A DNA stretch of 64,000 bases from Xanthobacteraceae bacterium (GCA_030041005.1 JASHOR010000101.1:1-64000); one strand, 5' to 3'; positions 33,946 to 43,711 are shown, numbered from the stretch's first letter. Numbers and translations are program-made. The notes: a model not told the origin generated them from the sequence alone.

Positions 33946-34098
33946 TAGGCCCCCAAGGAACGTCACCTCGCCGTTTTTCACCACCGCGATGGCGAGGCCC
34001 GGAATCTTCCGCTCGTCCATCACCTTCGCGACGAGACGTTCGATCTCGGGAATGAAGCCCGAGATCGACTCGCTGCGCGCGCCAGACCGGGATGCCAT
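33946..34098 (-). pseudogene. N-terminal fragment of a class C beta-lactamase-family serine hydrolase
   Basis: About 51 codons read with a plausible start and the typical N-terminus of serine hydrolases of this family: ISGFIPEIERLVAKVMDER, then KIPGLAIAVVKNGEV. Similarity stops about 12 bp from the end of the autotransporter gene, and the frame then only continues as antisense of that gene. The catalytic SxxK part is missing, so this is a truncated relic. Confidence 0.65.
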
Positions 34099-34175
34099 CG
34101 AAACGAGTCCTGATGGCGAAGATTATATCCGCTTTGCGACGAACTGAACTCCAAAGAAGCGGCTTGTATGCGACG

Positions 34176-34745
34176 TCAAGCGTGGCTCTTCAGCCCGAAT
34201 CCGACGAAGATCCAACCGATGCCTATGATGAGGAGGTCGACGCCCAGCAACACTCCGAGAACGAAAAGGCTCGAGACTGGCCAATGCGCAAGGATTATAA
34301 GGCCGAGCAGAAGCGTTATGACACCTGAGAGGACCACCGAGGTCCACGAGATTCCCTCGCGCATGCTGAAGGCCAGGATGATGCGCATCAAGCCGGAGAC
34401 GACGAGTGCAATGCCGAGCAGCAAGGTGAGGACCGCGGCGGCAAGCAGCGGGTTTTCGAACGTGACGAAACCGGCAACGATGTACAAAAGGCCGAGGAGC
34501 AGCCAGACCAGAAATTTGCCCCACGACTTGAATCGAAAGGCATTGATTACTTCGGCGACCCCCGAGATCAGCATCATGATCCCGACCACGAAGACGGTGA
34601 CTTTCGTGGCGAAAACAACGCTCGACAGGGCGATGAGGCCCGCGATCGCATAGATGACGCCGAGCGCGATGATCCAGCCGCTCTTGCTGCGCAGCGGCTC
34701 AACGGCCCGGCGATCCGGCATTTGCGCTTGAGATACACTGGTCAT
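34176..34745 (-). CDS. HdeD-family membrane protein
   Basis: 189 residues from the ATG at 34745, which has a GGGAGA ribosome-binding site; the longer frame to 34937 is rejected because its first 64 residues are polar and unlike the family. Six predicted transmembrane helices come in three pairs, with GVIYAIAGLIALSSVVFA, GLLYIVAGFVTFENPLLAAA and LLLGLIILAHWPVSSLFVLG, matching the HdeD acid-resistance family (DUF308). In enterics HdeD aids survival at low pH; the role here is unknown. It sits between two truncated genes, so it may be recently arrived or a survivor of local gene loss. Confidence 0.85.
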   Translation of the reverse strand: MTSVSQAQMPDRRAVEPLRSKSGWIIALGVIYAIAGLIALSSVVFATKVTVFVVGIMMLISGVAEVINAFRFKSWGKFLVWLLLGLLYIVAGFVTFENPLLAAAVLTLLLGIALVVSGLMRIILAFSMREGISWTSVVLSGVITLLLGLIILAHWPVSSLFVLGVLLGVDLLIIGIGWIFVGFGLKSHA

Positions 34746-34800
34746 GGCGGCTTCTCCCGATTTCCGATTGCATTGCCGCGCAGTTTCCCAGACAAGCAAA

Positions 34801-34827
34801 ATCGTTCTGCTCAGATAGTCCGGTTCC
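34801..34827 (-). promoter_or_regulatory. Possible EcfG-type general-stress promoter for the HdeD gene
   Basis: On the minus strand GGAAC (34827-34823) is followed after exactly 18 bases by CGAT (34804-34801), close to the alphaproteobacterial EcfG consensus GGAAC-N18/19-cGTT with one mismatch in the -10 element. It lies about 56 bp upstream of the start codon. Weak evidence by motif only. Confidence 0.35.
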
Positions 34828-35176
34828 CGCTCAGCATGCGGCGCTGCGATCCGGTCACTGACAAAGGAAAACCAGCAATTATCGCGAAAAGTTCCGGATT
34901 TTTCTGTAGGGATTCGCGCCGGCAGCTCAGGTTCCAAGCCGCGAGAATTAAATTTCGAGCCCGCGGCATGACGTAAATCGTTCCTGAACCGGGCGGATCG
35001 CCCTTTCCCGATCGCGGGATGCCCTTGCAGAACAGGCTGTTTCGGGGCTTTGCTTGATTTCGACTGCGGGGAGACGCTTCTCGGGAACCTGTCCTCGCCG
35101 CTGCGGGTCCGGTTCCATCAGCCGTGGCCGCTCTTCGCAGCGTTTCGGCTGGCCTGCGGCCGAGCGGTTTCGGCAT

Positions 35177-35476
35177 TCAGAACGATCCCAAGACCGTGCC
35201 GAGCCCGATGACCGCAATCAAGGCGAGCGCAGCGCTGATGATGCCGACCATGATGATGTCGAAATAGCTCTCGCGATGGCTCGCTCCACACAGCGCCAGG
35301 AGTGTCACCACCGCGCCGTCGTGCGGCAAGATGCCGAGCGTGCCGGCGCCGATCATGGCAACGCGGCGCATCAACGCGGGATTGATGTCGATCTGCGATG
35401 CGATGGTCATGTAGTTATGACCGAGCGCGTCGGTCATGAGCAGAGCAAGATCGATCAGAACCGCGTCCGCCGTCAT
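35177..35476 (-). pseudogene. C-terminal fragment of a GntP-family permease
   Basis: 99 codons matching the last helices of GntP-type gluconate or citrate permeases: a re-entrant segment like GTLGILPHDGAVVTLLALCG, then SHRESYFDIIMVGIISAALAL, ending GTVLGSF as these proteins do. A full permease has about 450 residues. An in-frame TGA lies six codons upstream of the first ATG, and no earlier helices are found in other frames, so this is a 5'-truncated relic that is unlikely to be functional. Confidence 0.7.
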
Positions 35477-35793
35477 CGTGCGCTCTTCGCTTCAGGTCCT
35501 CGTTGCCTCTGATCGCGACCGATGCAGGGCAGTCAGTCGGGTCGGTTTGGCCTCCAAGAGAGCAAAGACCATAATCTCGGGGTTGTTTCCGCAGTCCACA
35601 TGTGCGCCGGCCTCACCCTTGACCTCGGCAGGGTCGTCCATGACTATTTGCAATCACTCACCCGGAGAGTCGTCCCGTCCGAAAGCGAAGATCGGGGCGA
35701 TCTGAGCAATTGTGCGGTTAGCAACCGAAAAGGACCTACAAGACATAGCCACTCTCTCGTAGGAATCCAGTTTCAAAGACGGAGGTTGGGACT
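35477..35793. other. Intergenic region before the RND efflux operon
   Basis: 317 bp between the GntP remnant and the efflux adaptor. A 49-codon minus-strand frame (35492-35641) exists but has no convincing ribosome-binding site or recognisable motif. The segment 35700-35790 upstream of the adaptor should contain its promoter, and GACGGAGG before the start at 35794 is a good ribosome-binding site. No regulator gene (TetR-type) is adjacent. Confidence 0.5.
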
Positions 35794-37074
35794 ATGTGCC
35801 TGCGGCGCGCCCATGACGGCGATACGATCCCCGTCGCTGCAACGCCGCAGCTATTCTCCGGTTCGTGGAGCGGCCGACGTCCTTTTTTCGCTGCTTTGGC
35901 CGCGCTCGCCGCAATGAGTCTCGGGGGCTGCGGTTCTCGAAACACGTTCGTCCCTCCGCCGCCTCCGAAGGTCGTTGTCGCGCAACCCCTGCAAATGCCG
36001 GTCACCCTGTACCTTTACCTGACCGGCAACACCGCGGCATACAGAACAGCCAATCTGGTCGCGCGCGTCCAGGGCTACCTGGAATCGATCGATTACAAGG
36101 ATGGCGCCGCGGTCAAGAAGGGAACGCAGCTTTTCGGCATCGAGCGCGACACCTATCAGGCCCAGCTCGACCAGGCCAAGTCCCAACTGGCAAAAGACCA
36201 GGCAGTGCTTGCGCAAGCGCAGGTCAACCTCACCCGCTACCAGACATTGGAACAGCAGAAATCAATTGCAGCGCAACAGGCGCAGGACCAGGGCTTCGTC
36301 GTCCAGCAGGACAAGGCCACCATTGGCATCGATCAGGCCAACGTCGACACCGCCAACATCAACCTCGGCTTCACCACGGTCACGGCACCCTTCAACGGCA
36401 TCGTCACCAACCATCAAGTCGATCTCGGCAATCTCGTTGGCGCATCCGGGCCGACCACACTCGCAACCATCGTTCAGACCGACCCGATCTACGTGAATTT
36501 CACGCTGAGCGAGCCGCAATTCCTGGCAATCCGCAGAAGCAACGCCAAGGCCGGACTTCCGATCGGCACGGCGAATCTGACGTACCTTTCGACCATCCCG
36601 ATCCAGATCGGCTTGCAGGACGAAGACGGCTATCCTCACAAAGGCCATCTCGACTACGTCTCGCCGCAGGTCGACCCCTCGACCGGTACGGTGGCCGTGC
36701 GCGCGATATTCGAGAACAAGGATAACGCGCTGCTGCCGGGCCTGTTCGTGCGCGTCCGCGGGCCGGTCGGGCATCAGGACAAGGCGCTGCTGACGCGAGC
36801 GGACGCGATCGGGACGGACCAGGAGGGAAGTTACGTGCTGGTGGTGGGCGCGGACAATGTCGTTCAGCGCAAAACCGTCAAAACCGGACAAACGCAGGGT
36901 CAGCTCGTGATCATCGAATCCGGTCTCGATCCAGGCGATTGGGTGGTGATCGAAGGCACTCAGCAGGCCTTTCCCGGAGCCAAGGTCGCGCCGCAACGAA
37001 CCAAGCTGAGTTCGGTCGAGGCCGGCTCATCAGACGACGCCAAGACGAGCGCTCCCAACCCGATGCCGAAATGA
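35794..37074 (+). CDS. RND efflux periplasmic adaptor (membrane fusion protein)
   Basis: 426 residues. A lipoprotein-type signal ends at LGGCGS (lipobox Cys about residue 46). The mature sequence has the adaptor layout: ARVQGYLESIDYKDGAAVKKGTQLF (first lipoyl half), an alpha-helical hairpin about 120-180 (AQLDQAKSQLAKDQAVLAQAQ), a second lipoyl half at TVTAPFNGIV, then beta-barrel and membrane-proximal domains (DYVSPQVDPSTGTV, LLPGLFVRVRG). It connects the pump encoded next to an outer-membrane channel. It lies 19 bp before the pump gene. No TolC-like gene is present here. Confidence 0.92.
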   Translation: MCLRRAHDGDTIPVAATPQLFSGSWSGRRPFFAALAALAAMSLGGCGSRNTFVPPPPPKVVVAQPLQMPVTLYLYLTGNTAAYRTANLVARVQGYLESIDYKDGAAVKKGTQLFGIERDTYQAQLDQAKSQLAKDQAVLAQAQVNLTRYQTLEQQKSIAAQQAQDQGFVVQQDKATIGIDQANVDTANINLGFTTVTAPFNGIVTNHQVDLGNLVGASGPTTLATIVQTDPIYVNFTLSEPQFLAIRRSNAKAGLPIGTANLTYLSTIPIQIGLQDEDGYPHKGHLDYVSPQVDPSTGTVAVRAIFENKDNALLPGLFVRVRGPVGHQDKALLTRADAIGTDQEGSYVLVVGADNVVQRKTVKTGQTQGQLVIIESGLDPGDWVVIEGTQQAFPGAKVAPQRTKLSSVEAGSSDDAKTSAPNPMPK

Positions 37075-37093
37075 AAGGTCGCGAGGGCCCGGC

Positions 37094-40000
37094 ATGATCT
37101 CGCGTTTCTTTATCGATCGACCGGTGCTCGCCAACGTGCTGGCGCTGGTTTTCGTGCTGATCGGTCTGGTCGCGCTCCTGCAATTGCCTACTGCCGAATA
37201 TCCCAATGTGGTCCCGCCGACCATACAGGTCACGACGCGGTACCCGGGCGCGAGCGCTCAAACGCTCGTTGATACGGTCGCCCTGCCGATCGAGCAGCAA
37301 GTCAACGGCGTAGCGGGCATGCTCTACATGCAGTCCACGAGCGCGAGCGACGGCACCTATAACCTGACCGTTACCTTCGCGATCGGCACCAACCCGGACG
37401 AAGCGCAGATCCTGGTTCAGAACCAGGTCTCCGCCGCCCTTTCGTCGTTGCCCGTGGCTGTGCAAGCACAGGGCGTCAAGGTGGCAAAACAATCGAGTTC
37501 TTTTCTCGAATTCATCACGCTGTCGTCGCCTGACAGTCGCTTCAACAGTCTGTTTCTGTCGAACTACGCCGTCATCAACCTGCAGAACGAATTGGCTCGC
37601 CTCAAGGGCGTCGGCGCCGTGACGATCTTCGGCGCCGGTCAATACGCCATGCGGATTTGGATGGACCCGAACCTGCTGCAGACGCGCGGCCTGACGCCCC
37701 AGGACGTGATCAACGCGATCCAGGAGCAGAGCCAACAAGTGACCGCCGGCCAGGTCGGTTCGCCGCCGGCGCCGAAGGGGCAGAATTTCCAATACACGCT
37801 CGACATCAAGGGTCGCCTCGACGATGTTGCGGAATTCGAGAACATCGTCGTCAAGGCCGCCGGCGCGAATGGCGGACAGATCACCCGCATCCGCGACATC
37901 GGCCGCGTCGAGCTGGGTGCCCAAACCTACAGCCAATCCTTCGATCTCGACGGCCGGCCGGCCGCCGGCATCGGCATCTCGCTTCTGCCGGACGCCAACG
38001 CCATCGCGGTCGCCGACGAGGTCAAGGCGAAGATGGATGAGCTCGCCAAGAGCTTTCCTCAGGGTCTTGTCTATCAGACGCCCTACGACACCACGAAATT
38101 CGTCCGAGCCGCGATCGACGAGGTCTACAAGACCCTGTTCGAGGCCGCGGTCCTGGTGCTGATCGTCATTCTTGTTTTCCTGCAGGATTGGCGGGCGATG
38201 CTCGTCCCGGCGACAACCGTTCCGGTGACGCTGATCGGCGCCTTCGCCGCGATGGCGGCGTTTGGATTCAGCATCAATCTCGCGACGCTGTTCGCGATCG
38301 TTCTGGCGATCGGCATCGTTGTCGACGATGCGATCGTCATCGTCGAGGGCGTCTCGCGCTATATCGAACAGGGCATCCCTGGACGCGAGGCGGCGGGCAG
38401 GGCGATGGACGACCTGATAGGTCCGGTCATCGGCATCACGCTGGTGCTCATGTCCGTGTTTATTCCGGCCGCCTTCCTGCCGGGGCTGACCGGCCAGCTC
38501 TACCGGCAATTCGCGCTTGTCATCGCCGCCACCGCTTTCATCAGTGCGATCAATGCCGTGACCTTGAAGCCGACGCAAAGCGCGCTGTGGCTGCGACCGC
38601 CGAGCCCGCTCGAGCGGCGCAACCCGTTCTATCGCGGCTTCAACGCCGCCTTTGGCGCCACCGAGCGGGGCTACGTTCGACTCGTCGGCGCGATGACAGG
38701 CCGCAGCACCGCCATGGTGATCGTTGCGCTCCTTCTCGTCGTCGTTGCGGTTTGGGGGTTGGCGCGGGTGCCGACCGCGTTCCTGCCGGACGAAGACCAG
38801 GGCTATCTGATCGTCAGCGCGCAACTGCCCGACGGCGCCTCGAAGGAGCGTACCGACGCGGTCATGCAGCAGATATCGGCGATCGCCAAGAAAGTGCCGG
38901 GCGTCGAGAATGTGATCACCGTCAGCGGCGTTTCCATACTGGACAACTTTGCCAGCCTCGCCAACGCGGGCGTCGCCTTCGTCGTCCTCAATGACTGGGA
39001 CGTGCGCCTCAAGCAGAAGGGACAGGATCTGCGTTCGATTGCCCAGAATCTGAATCGCGCTCTGCATGGAATAACGCAAGCCGCCGCGTTCGCGCTCGCC
39101 CCGCCCCCGATCCAGGGCATCGGCAATGTCGGTGGCTTCACGATGCAGGTCGAGATCAGGAACGGCAATTTCGATTACGCGCTGTTGCAGAGTCTGACGA
39201 ACGCCGTCATCAGGGCCGGCGATGCGCAATCGGCCTTGCGGGGGCTGGCCACGACCTTCCGGGCCAACGCTCCCCAGCTCAACGTCATTGTCGACCGCAC
39301 CAAGGCCGAGACGCTCGGCATCACGGTCGGCAACGTGTTTTCCGCCCTCTCGACCTATGTCGGATCGAACTACGCGGCGCAGTTCAACAAGTTCGGACAC
39401 GTCTTCCAGCTCTATACGCAGGCGCTGCCCCAATACCGGGCAAGCGCCGACGACATCCGCAACCTCAAGGTCAGGGCAGGCAACGGAACGATGACGCCGA
39501 TCGGAACGGTGGTCGACGTCAAGGAGGTTCAAGGTCCCTCGCTGATCAGCCTTTATAATCTTTATCCGTCGGCGACGGTCGTCGGCAGCTCGGCCCCAGC
39601 CTTCAGTTCGGGCGAGGCGCTCGACATCATGGACCAGATAGGCCAGCACGTACTGCCGCGCGGGGCAGGGTACGAATGGACCGCGATGTCCTACCAGGAG
39701 AAGGCGGTCGGCTCGCAGATATATTTCGTTTTCGGCCTCGCGCTGTTGCTCGTCTATTTCGTGCTGGCGGGCCAGTACGAGAGTTGGATCTTGCCGCTGG
39801 CCGTGATCTTGGGCGTGCCGCTCGCGCTTCTCGGGACTGTCGGTGCGCTGACCGCTCTTGGCGCCGCCAATAATCTCTATACGCAGATCGGCATCATTCT
39901 CCTGATCGCGCTCGGCAGCAAGAACGCGATTTTGATCGTGGAATATGCGCGCCAGAGACGAGCCGAGGGGATGGAGATCGTCGCTGCGGCGGTGGAGGGA

Positions 40001-40282
40001 GCGAGACTCCGGTTCCGGCCCATTCTCATGACCTCCTTCGCCTTTATTCTGGGCGTCCTGCCGCTTGTCGTTGCGACCGGCGCGGGCGCCGGCGCGCGGC
40101 GTTCGATCGGCCTGCCGGTGTTCAGCGGCATGATCGCCTCGACGTGCCTGGTCGTCGTGTTCGTTCCCTCATTCTATGTCGTGATGCAGCGCCTCGACGA
40201 GCGAAGGAGACGCCGAGCCGCGCGGAATGGCGCGGCGTCCGCTCTCGCTTCGGACGGCGCAACCCCAAGGCCTTCGGTGTAA
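37094..40282 (+). CDS. RND efflux pump permease (HAE-1 type)
   Basis: 1,062 residues, the usual length. It begins MISRFFIDRPVLANVLALVF with the first helix and has two homologous halves of six helices with large periplasmic loops after helices 1 and 7. The proton-relay region is intact: GIVVDDAIVIVEGVSRY in helix 4, and Lys and neighbours in helix 10 (ALGSKNAILIVEYA). The G-F-loop and the drug-binding subdomains are present by pattern. It exports hydrophobic compounds with the adaptor encoded upstream. The substrate range cannot be predicted. It is convergent with ald. Confidence 0.93.
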   Translation: MISRFFIDRPVLANVLALVFVLIGLVALLQLPTAEYPNVVPPTIQVTTRYPGASAQTLVDTVALPIEQQVNGVAGMLYMQSTSASDGTYNLTVTFAIGTNPDEAQILVQNQVSAALSSLPVAVQAQGVKVAKQSSSFLEFITLSSPDSRFNSLFLSNYAVINLQNELARLKGVGAVTIFGAGQYAMRIWMDPNLLQTRGLTPQDVINAIQEQSQQVTAGQVGSPPAPKGQNFQYTLDIKGRLDDVAEFENIVVKAAGANGGQITRIRDIGRVELGAQTYSQSFDLDGRPAAGIGISLLPDANAIAVADEVKAKMDELAKSFPQGLVYQTPYDTTKFVRAAIDEVYKTLFEAAVLVLIVILVFLQDWRAMLVPATTVPVTLIGAFAAMAAFGFSINLATLFAIVLAIGIVVDDAIVIVEGVSRYIEQGIPGREAAGRAMDDLIGPVIGITLVLMSVFIPAAFLPGLTGQLYRQFALVIAATAFISAINAVTLKPTQSALWLRPPSPLERRNPFYRGFNAAFGATERGYVRLVGAMTGRSTAMVIVALLLVVVAVWGLARVPTAFLPDEDQGYLIVSAQLPDGASKERTDAVMQQISAIAKKVPGVENVITVSGVSILDNFASLANAGVAFVVLNDWDVRLKQKGQDLRSIAQNLNRALHGITQAAAFALAPPPIQGIGNVGGFTMQVEIRNGNFDYALLQSLTNAVIRAGDAQSALRGLATTFRANAPQLNVIVDRTKAETLGITVGNVFSALSTYVGSNYAAQFNKFGHVFQLYTQALPQYRASADDIRNLKVRAGNGTMTPIGTVVDVKEVQGPSLISLYNLYPSATVVGSSAPAFSSGEALDIMDQIGQHVLPRGAGYEWTAMSYQEKAVGSQIYFVFGLALLLVYFVLAGQYESWILPLAVILGVPLALLGTVGALTALGAANNLYTQIGIILLIALGSKNAILIVEYARQRRAEGMEIVAAAVEGARLRFRPILMTSFAFILGVLPLVVATGAGAGARRSIGLPVFSGMIASTCLVVVFVPSFYVVMQRLDERRRRRAARNGAASALASDGATPRPSV

Positions 40283-40378
40283 GGCTCTGAAGAAGCGCGA
40301 TCTGCCGTGGCGGTTTGCGGTCTGCGCGGGCGATGAAATCCCGCTTGCGCGGAAATGAGCGGAACAGGTGCTGACTTA

Positions 40379-41497
40379 TTAGATCCGCAGCGCCTCTTCG
40401 GCGTGCGTATAGGGCAGCTTCAGCGCATCGGCGACGGCGCGATAGGTCACGTGGCCGTCGTGCACGTTCAGCCCGCTGCGCAGGTGCGCGTCCGCGGAAA
40501 GCGCCAACCGCCAGCCCTTGTCGGCCAGTGCGAGCACGAATGACGTGGTCACGTTGCTCAAGGCAAACGTGGACGTGCGCGCCACCGCGCCCGGCATGTT
40601 GGTCACGCAGTAATGAACCACATCATCGACCGCGTAGGTTGGGTGCGAATGGGTGGTCGGCCGCGATGTCTCGGCGCAACCCCCCTGGTCGATGGCGACA
40701 TCGACAATGACCGAGCCGGGCTTCATGGCCCTTACGGTCGCCGCCGAAATCAATTTCGGCGCGGTCGCGCCGGGAACAAGCACGGTGGCGATCACCAGAT
40801 CGACGCGCCGGCAAAGCAGTTCGATCACGTCGGGCGTGGAGAATAGCGTACGCACGCGGGTGCCGAGCTGGGCGGCAACGCGGCGCAGCGCCTCGGGATT
40901 GCGGTCGAGCACGGTCACGTCGGCGCCCATGCCGGAGGCGATCAGCGCCGCGTTGGTGCCGGCGACGCCGCCGCCCAGGATGAGCACGCTCGCCGGCGAG
41001 ACGCCGGGCACGCCGCCCAGGAGCACGCCACGCCCGCCATTCTCCTTTTCCAGGCAGCGCGCTCCGACGTGCGGCGCCATGCGCCCAGCAACCTCCGACA
41101 TCGGCGTCAGCAGCGGCAAGGCGCCGTTCGGTCCGGTAACGGTCTCGTAAGCGATCGCGGTCACCCCCGAAGCCAACAAGTCCTCGGTCTGTTCGCGATC
41201 CGGCGCGAGGTGCAGGTAGGTAAAGAGCACCTGGCCGCGGCGGAGCTTCTTTCGCTCGGCAGCGAGCGGCTCCTTCACCTTGACGATCAATTCGGCGCGT
41301 CCGAACACCGTGTCGGCACCGGCGACGATTTCAGCGCCGGCGGCACTGTAATCGGCATCGGGCAGGCCGGCGCCCGCTCCCGCGCCGGTCTCGACGATGA
41401 CGCGATGGCCTTTGTCGCCAAGTTCACGCACGGTCGAAGGCACGATGCCGACGCGATATTCGTTGTCCTTCGTTTCCTTTGGCACGCCCACGAGCAT
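40379..41497 (-). CDS. ald: Alanine dehydrogenase
   Basis: 372 residues from the ATG at 41497, matching the usual 371; the frame is open to 41647 but the extension overlaps ribBA. MLVGVPKETKDNEYRVGI opens the N-terminal domain. The active-site region KVKEP, the NAD-binding GGGVAGTNAALIASGMGADVTVLDRN and DVAIDQGGCAETSRPTTHSHP all match. It interconverts alanine and pyruvate plus ammonia using NAD. It starts 8 bp after ribBA ends, at the tail of the minus-strand cluster from fabI. Confidence 0.95.
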   Translation of the reverse strand: MLVGVPKETKDNEYRVGIVPSTVRELGDKGHRVIVETGAGAGAGLPDADYSAAGAEIVAGADTVFGRAELIVKVKEPLAAERKKLRRGQVLFTYLHLAPDREQTEDLLASGVTAIAYETVTGPNGALPLLTPMSEVAGRMAPHVGARCLEKENGGRGVLLGGVPGVSPASVLILGGGVAGTNAALIASGMGADVTVLDRNPEALRRVAAQLGTRVRTLFSTPDVIELLCRRVDLVIATVLVPGATAPKLISAATVRAMKPGSVIVDVAIDQGGCAETSRPTTHSHPTYAVDDVVHYCVTNMPGAVARTSTFALSNVTTSFVLALADKGWRLALSADAHLRSGLNVHDGHVTYRAVADALKLPYTHAEEALRI

Positions 41498-41505
41498 GGC
41501 GGTTG

Positions 41506-42594
41506 CTACGGCGCCTCCATGCCCACGATCTCGATGCCGAAACCGGACAGGCCCACGAAAGTCATCGGGCGCGACGATGACAAAAGCCGGATCGAGTTGA
41601 CGCCGAGATCTTTGAGGATCTGGGCGCCGAGCCCGACTTCGCGCCATTGCCGGCTGCGCGCCTCTCCCGATGCGGTCTCGTCGGATTTCGGTATGGCGAC
41701 CACCGGTACGCCGGCGGTGCCGTCGCGCAGCACCACCAGCACTCCCCGGCCTTCGGCCTTGAAGCGTGCCAGCGTCTTGCGGATCAAGACAGCGCCGCCG
41801 AACACGTCGGCGATGATGTCGGCGCGGTGCAGCCGCGTGAGCACGTTGTTGCCGTCGCCGATCCGGCCATGCACGAAAGCCATGTGATAGACCGGATCGA
41901 ACGGGGTGAGAAAGGCGTAGCCGGTCAGCGTACCGATCTCGGATTCGACCGGAAATTCTCCGACCCGCTCGATCAGCTTGTCGCGCGCTTGCCGGTAGGC
42001 GATCAGCTCCGCGATCGTGAGCCGCGGCAGCTTGTGGCGCTCGGCGAAGGCGACGAGTTCCGGCCCGTGCATGACCGTGCCGTCGTCGTTCATCAGTTCG
42101 GCAAGGACGCCGATCGGCGGCAGACCGGCGAGCCGGCAGAGGTCGACGCAGGCCTCGGTATGGCCCGAGCGCATGAGCACGCCGCCTTCCTTGGCGATCA
42201 GCGGGAATACGTGGCCGGGCCGCACGAAGTCGGCGGCGCCGCTGTTGTTGTTGGCGAGCGCGCGTACCGTATTGGTGCGTTCCTCGGCGGAGATGCCGGT
42301 GGTCAGCCCGTGACGCACGTCGACCGAGACAGTGAAGGCGGTCCCGAGCGGCGCATTGTTGAGCGCCACCATGGGATCGAGGTGCAGGCGCCGTGCCTCC
42401 TCGGGCGCCAGCGGCGCGCAGACGATGCCGGAGGTGTGGCGGATGATGAACGCCATCTTGTCGGGCGTGCAGAGGCTCGCGGCGACGAACAGATCGCCTT
42501 CGTTCTCGCGATCGTCGTCATCGGCGACAATGACAAGTTCGCCGCGGGCGAAGGCGGCGATGGCGGCGCTGACTCGATGGTGGGTGTCGATCAT
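41506..42594 (-). CDS. ribBA: 3,4-dihydroxy-2-butanone 4-phosphate synthase with degenerate GTP cyclohydrolase II domain
   Basis: 362 residues. The N-terminal RibB half is intact: DDDDRENEGDL (29-35 region), HTSGIVC, GHVFPLIAKEGGVLMRSGHTEACVDL, all with acidic and His residues for Mg2+ and ribulose 5-phosphate. The C-terminal half has the GTP cyclohydrolase II fold (about 210-360) but lacks the three zinc cysteines: where RVHSxC...CDC should occur, residues 254-270 read TRLHRADIIADVFGGAV. RibA activity is therefore unlikely. The gene starts 8 bp after aroC ends. A symbol of ribB alone would describe the retained activity. Confidence 0.9.
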   Translation of the reverse strand: MIDTHHRVSAAIAAFARGELVIVADDDDRENEGDLFVAASLCTPDKMAFIIRHTSGIVCAPLAPEEARRLHLDPMVALNNAPLGTAFTVSVDVRHGLTTGISAEERTNTVRALANNNSGAADFVRPGHVFPLIAKEGGVLMRSGHTEACVDLCRLAGLPPIGVLAELMNDDGTVMHGPELVAFAERHKLPRLTIAELIAYRQARDKLIERVGEFPVESEIGTLTGYAFLTPFDPVYHMAFVHGRIGDGNNVLTRLHRADIIADVFGGAVLIRKTLARFKAEGRGVLVVLRDGTAGVPVVAIPKSDETASGEARSRQWREVGLGAQILKDLGVNSIRLLSSSRPMTFVGLSGFGIEIVGMEAP

Positions 42595-42601
42595 GCGGTT
42601 C

Positions 42602-43711
42602 CTATGACGGCCATGCCGGCGGCTCCCCGACCTGGCCGCGTTGGCGCAAATAATGGTCGGCGATCACGCAGGCGACCATGGCCTCGCCGATCGGCACGGC
42701 GCGGATGCCGACGCAGGGATCGTGGCGGCCCTTGGTTGATATTTCGGTGTCTTTGCCGTGACGGTCGACGGTCCGGCGCGGGATAAGGATCGAGGAGGTC
42801 GGCTTGACCGCAAAGCGCGCCACGATCGGCTGGCCGGTGGAAATGCCGCCCAAAATGCCGCCGGCATTGTTTGACAGAAACACCGGTTTGCCGTCGTTGC
42901 CCATGCGCATCTCGTCCGCGTTCTCCTCGCCGGAAAGCTCGGCCGCGCCGAAGCCGGCGCCGATTTCCACGCCCTTGACCGCGTTGATGCTCATGAGCGC
43001 GGCGGCAAGATCGCCGTCGAGCTTGCCGTAGATCGGCGCGCCAAGGCCGGGCGGCACGCCGTCGGCGACGATCTCGATGACTGCGCCGGTCGATGAGCCG
43101 CGCTTGCGCACGCCGTCGAGATAATCTTCCAGCATCGCGGCGAGTCTGGCGTCCGGACAAAAGAACGGATTGCGCTCCACCTCGGCCCAGTCCCAGCGCG
43201 CGCGCTCGACGCGGTGCGGACCCATCTGGATGAGCGCGCCGCGCACGCCAAGCCCCGGCACGATCTTGCGCGCGATTGCACCGGCTCCCACCCGCATCGC
43301 GGTTTCGCGCGCCGACTGCCGGCCGCCGCCGCGATAGTCGCGCAGGCCGTACTTGATGTCATAGGTGTAATCGGCGTGGCCGGGACGATATTTGTCCTGG
43401 ATGTCGGAATAATCTTTCGATCGCTGGCCGACGTTCTCGATGACGAGCGCGATCGGCGTGCCGGTGGTCACCTGCCTGCCGCTTGCCTCGTCAACAAACA
43501 CGCCGGAGAGAATCTTCACCGCATCCGGCTCCTGGCGCTGCGTGGTAAAGCGCGACTGCCCCGGCCGGCGCTTGTCGAGGTAGGGCTGGATGTCGGCTTC
43601 CGTCAGCGGAATGCGCGGCGGGCAGCCGTCGACCACGCAGCCGATCGCCGGCCCGTGGCTTTCGCCGAAGGTCGTCACCCGGAACATGTGGCCGAAGGTG
43701 TTGAAGGACAT
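42602..43711 (-). CDS. aroC: Chorismate synthase
   Basis: 369 residues from the ATG at 43711 (the frame is open to 43762). Characteristic segments: [20 protein letters not shown] at the start, [38 protein letters not shown], and SLPxx-like [22 protein letters not shown]. It makes chorismate from 5-enolpyruvylshikimate 3-phosphate with reduced FMN as cofactor. It lies between the histidine phosphatase (separated by a 165-bp repeat) and ribBA. Confidence 0.95.
   Translation of the reverse strand: MSFNTFGHMFRVTTFGESHGPAIGCVVDGCPPRIPLTEADIQPYLDKRRPGQSRFTTQRQEPDAVKILSGVFVDEASGRQVTTGTPIALVIENVGQRSKDYSDIQDKYRPGHADYTYDIKYGLRDYRGGGRQSARETAMRVGAGAIARKIVPGLGVRGALIQMGPHRVERARWDWAEVERNPFFCPDARLAAMLEDYLDGVRKRGSSTGAVIEIVADGVPPGLGAPIYGKLDGDLAAALMSINAVKGVEIGAGFGAAELSGEENADEMRMGNDGKPVFLSNNAGGILGGISTGQPIVARFAVKPTSSILIPRRTVDRHGKDTEISTKGRHDPCVGIRAVPIGEAMVACVIADHYLRQRGQVGEPPAWPS

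Noticed and set aside
36911-39649. 912-codon open frame antisense to the RND pump
   Set aside because: Antisense shadow of a well-recognised pump gene, Arg/His/Asp-rich with no motifs.
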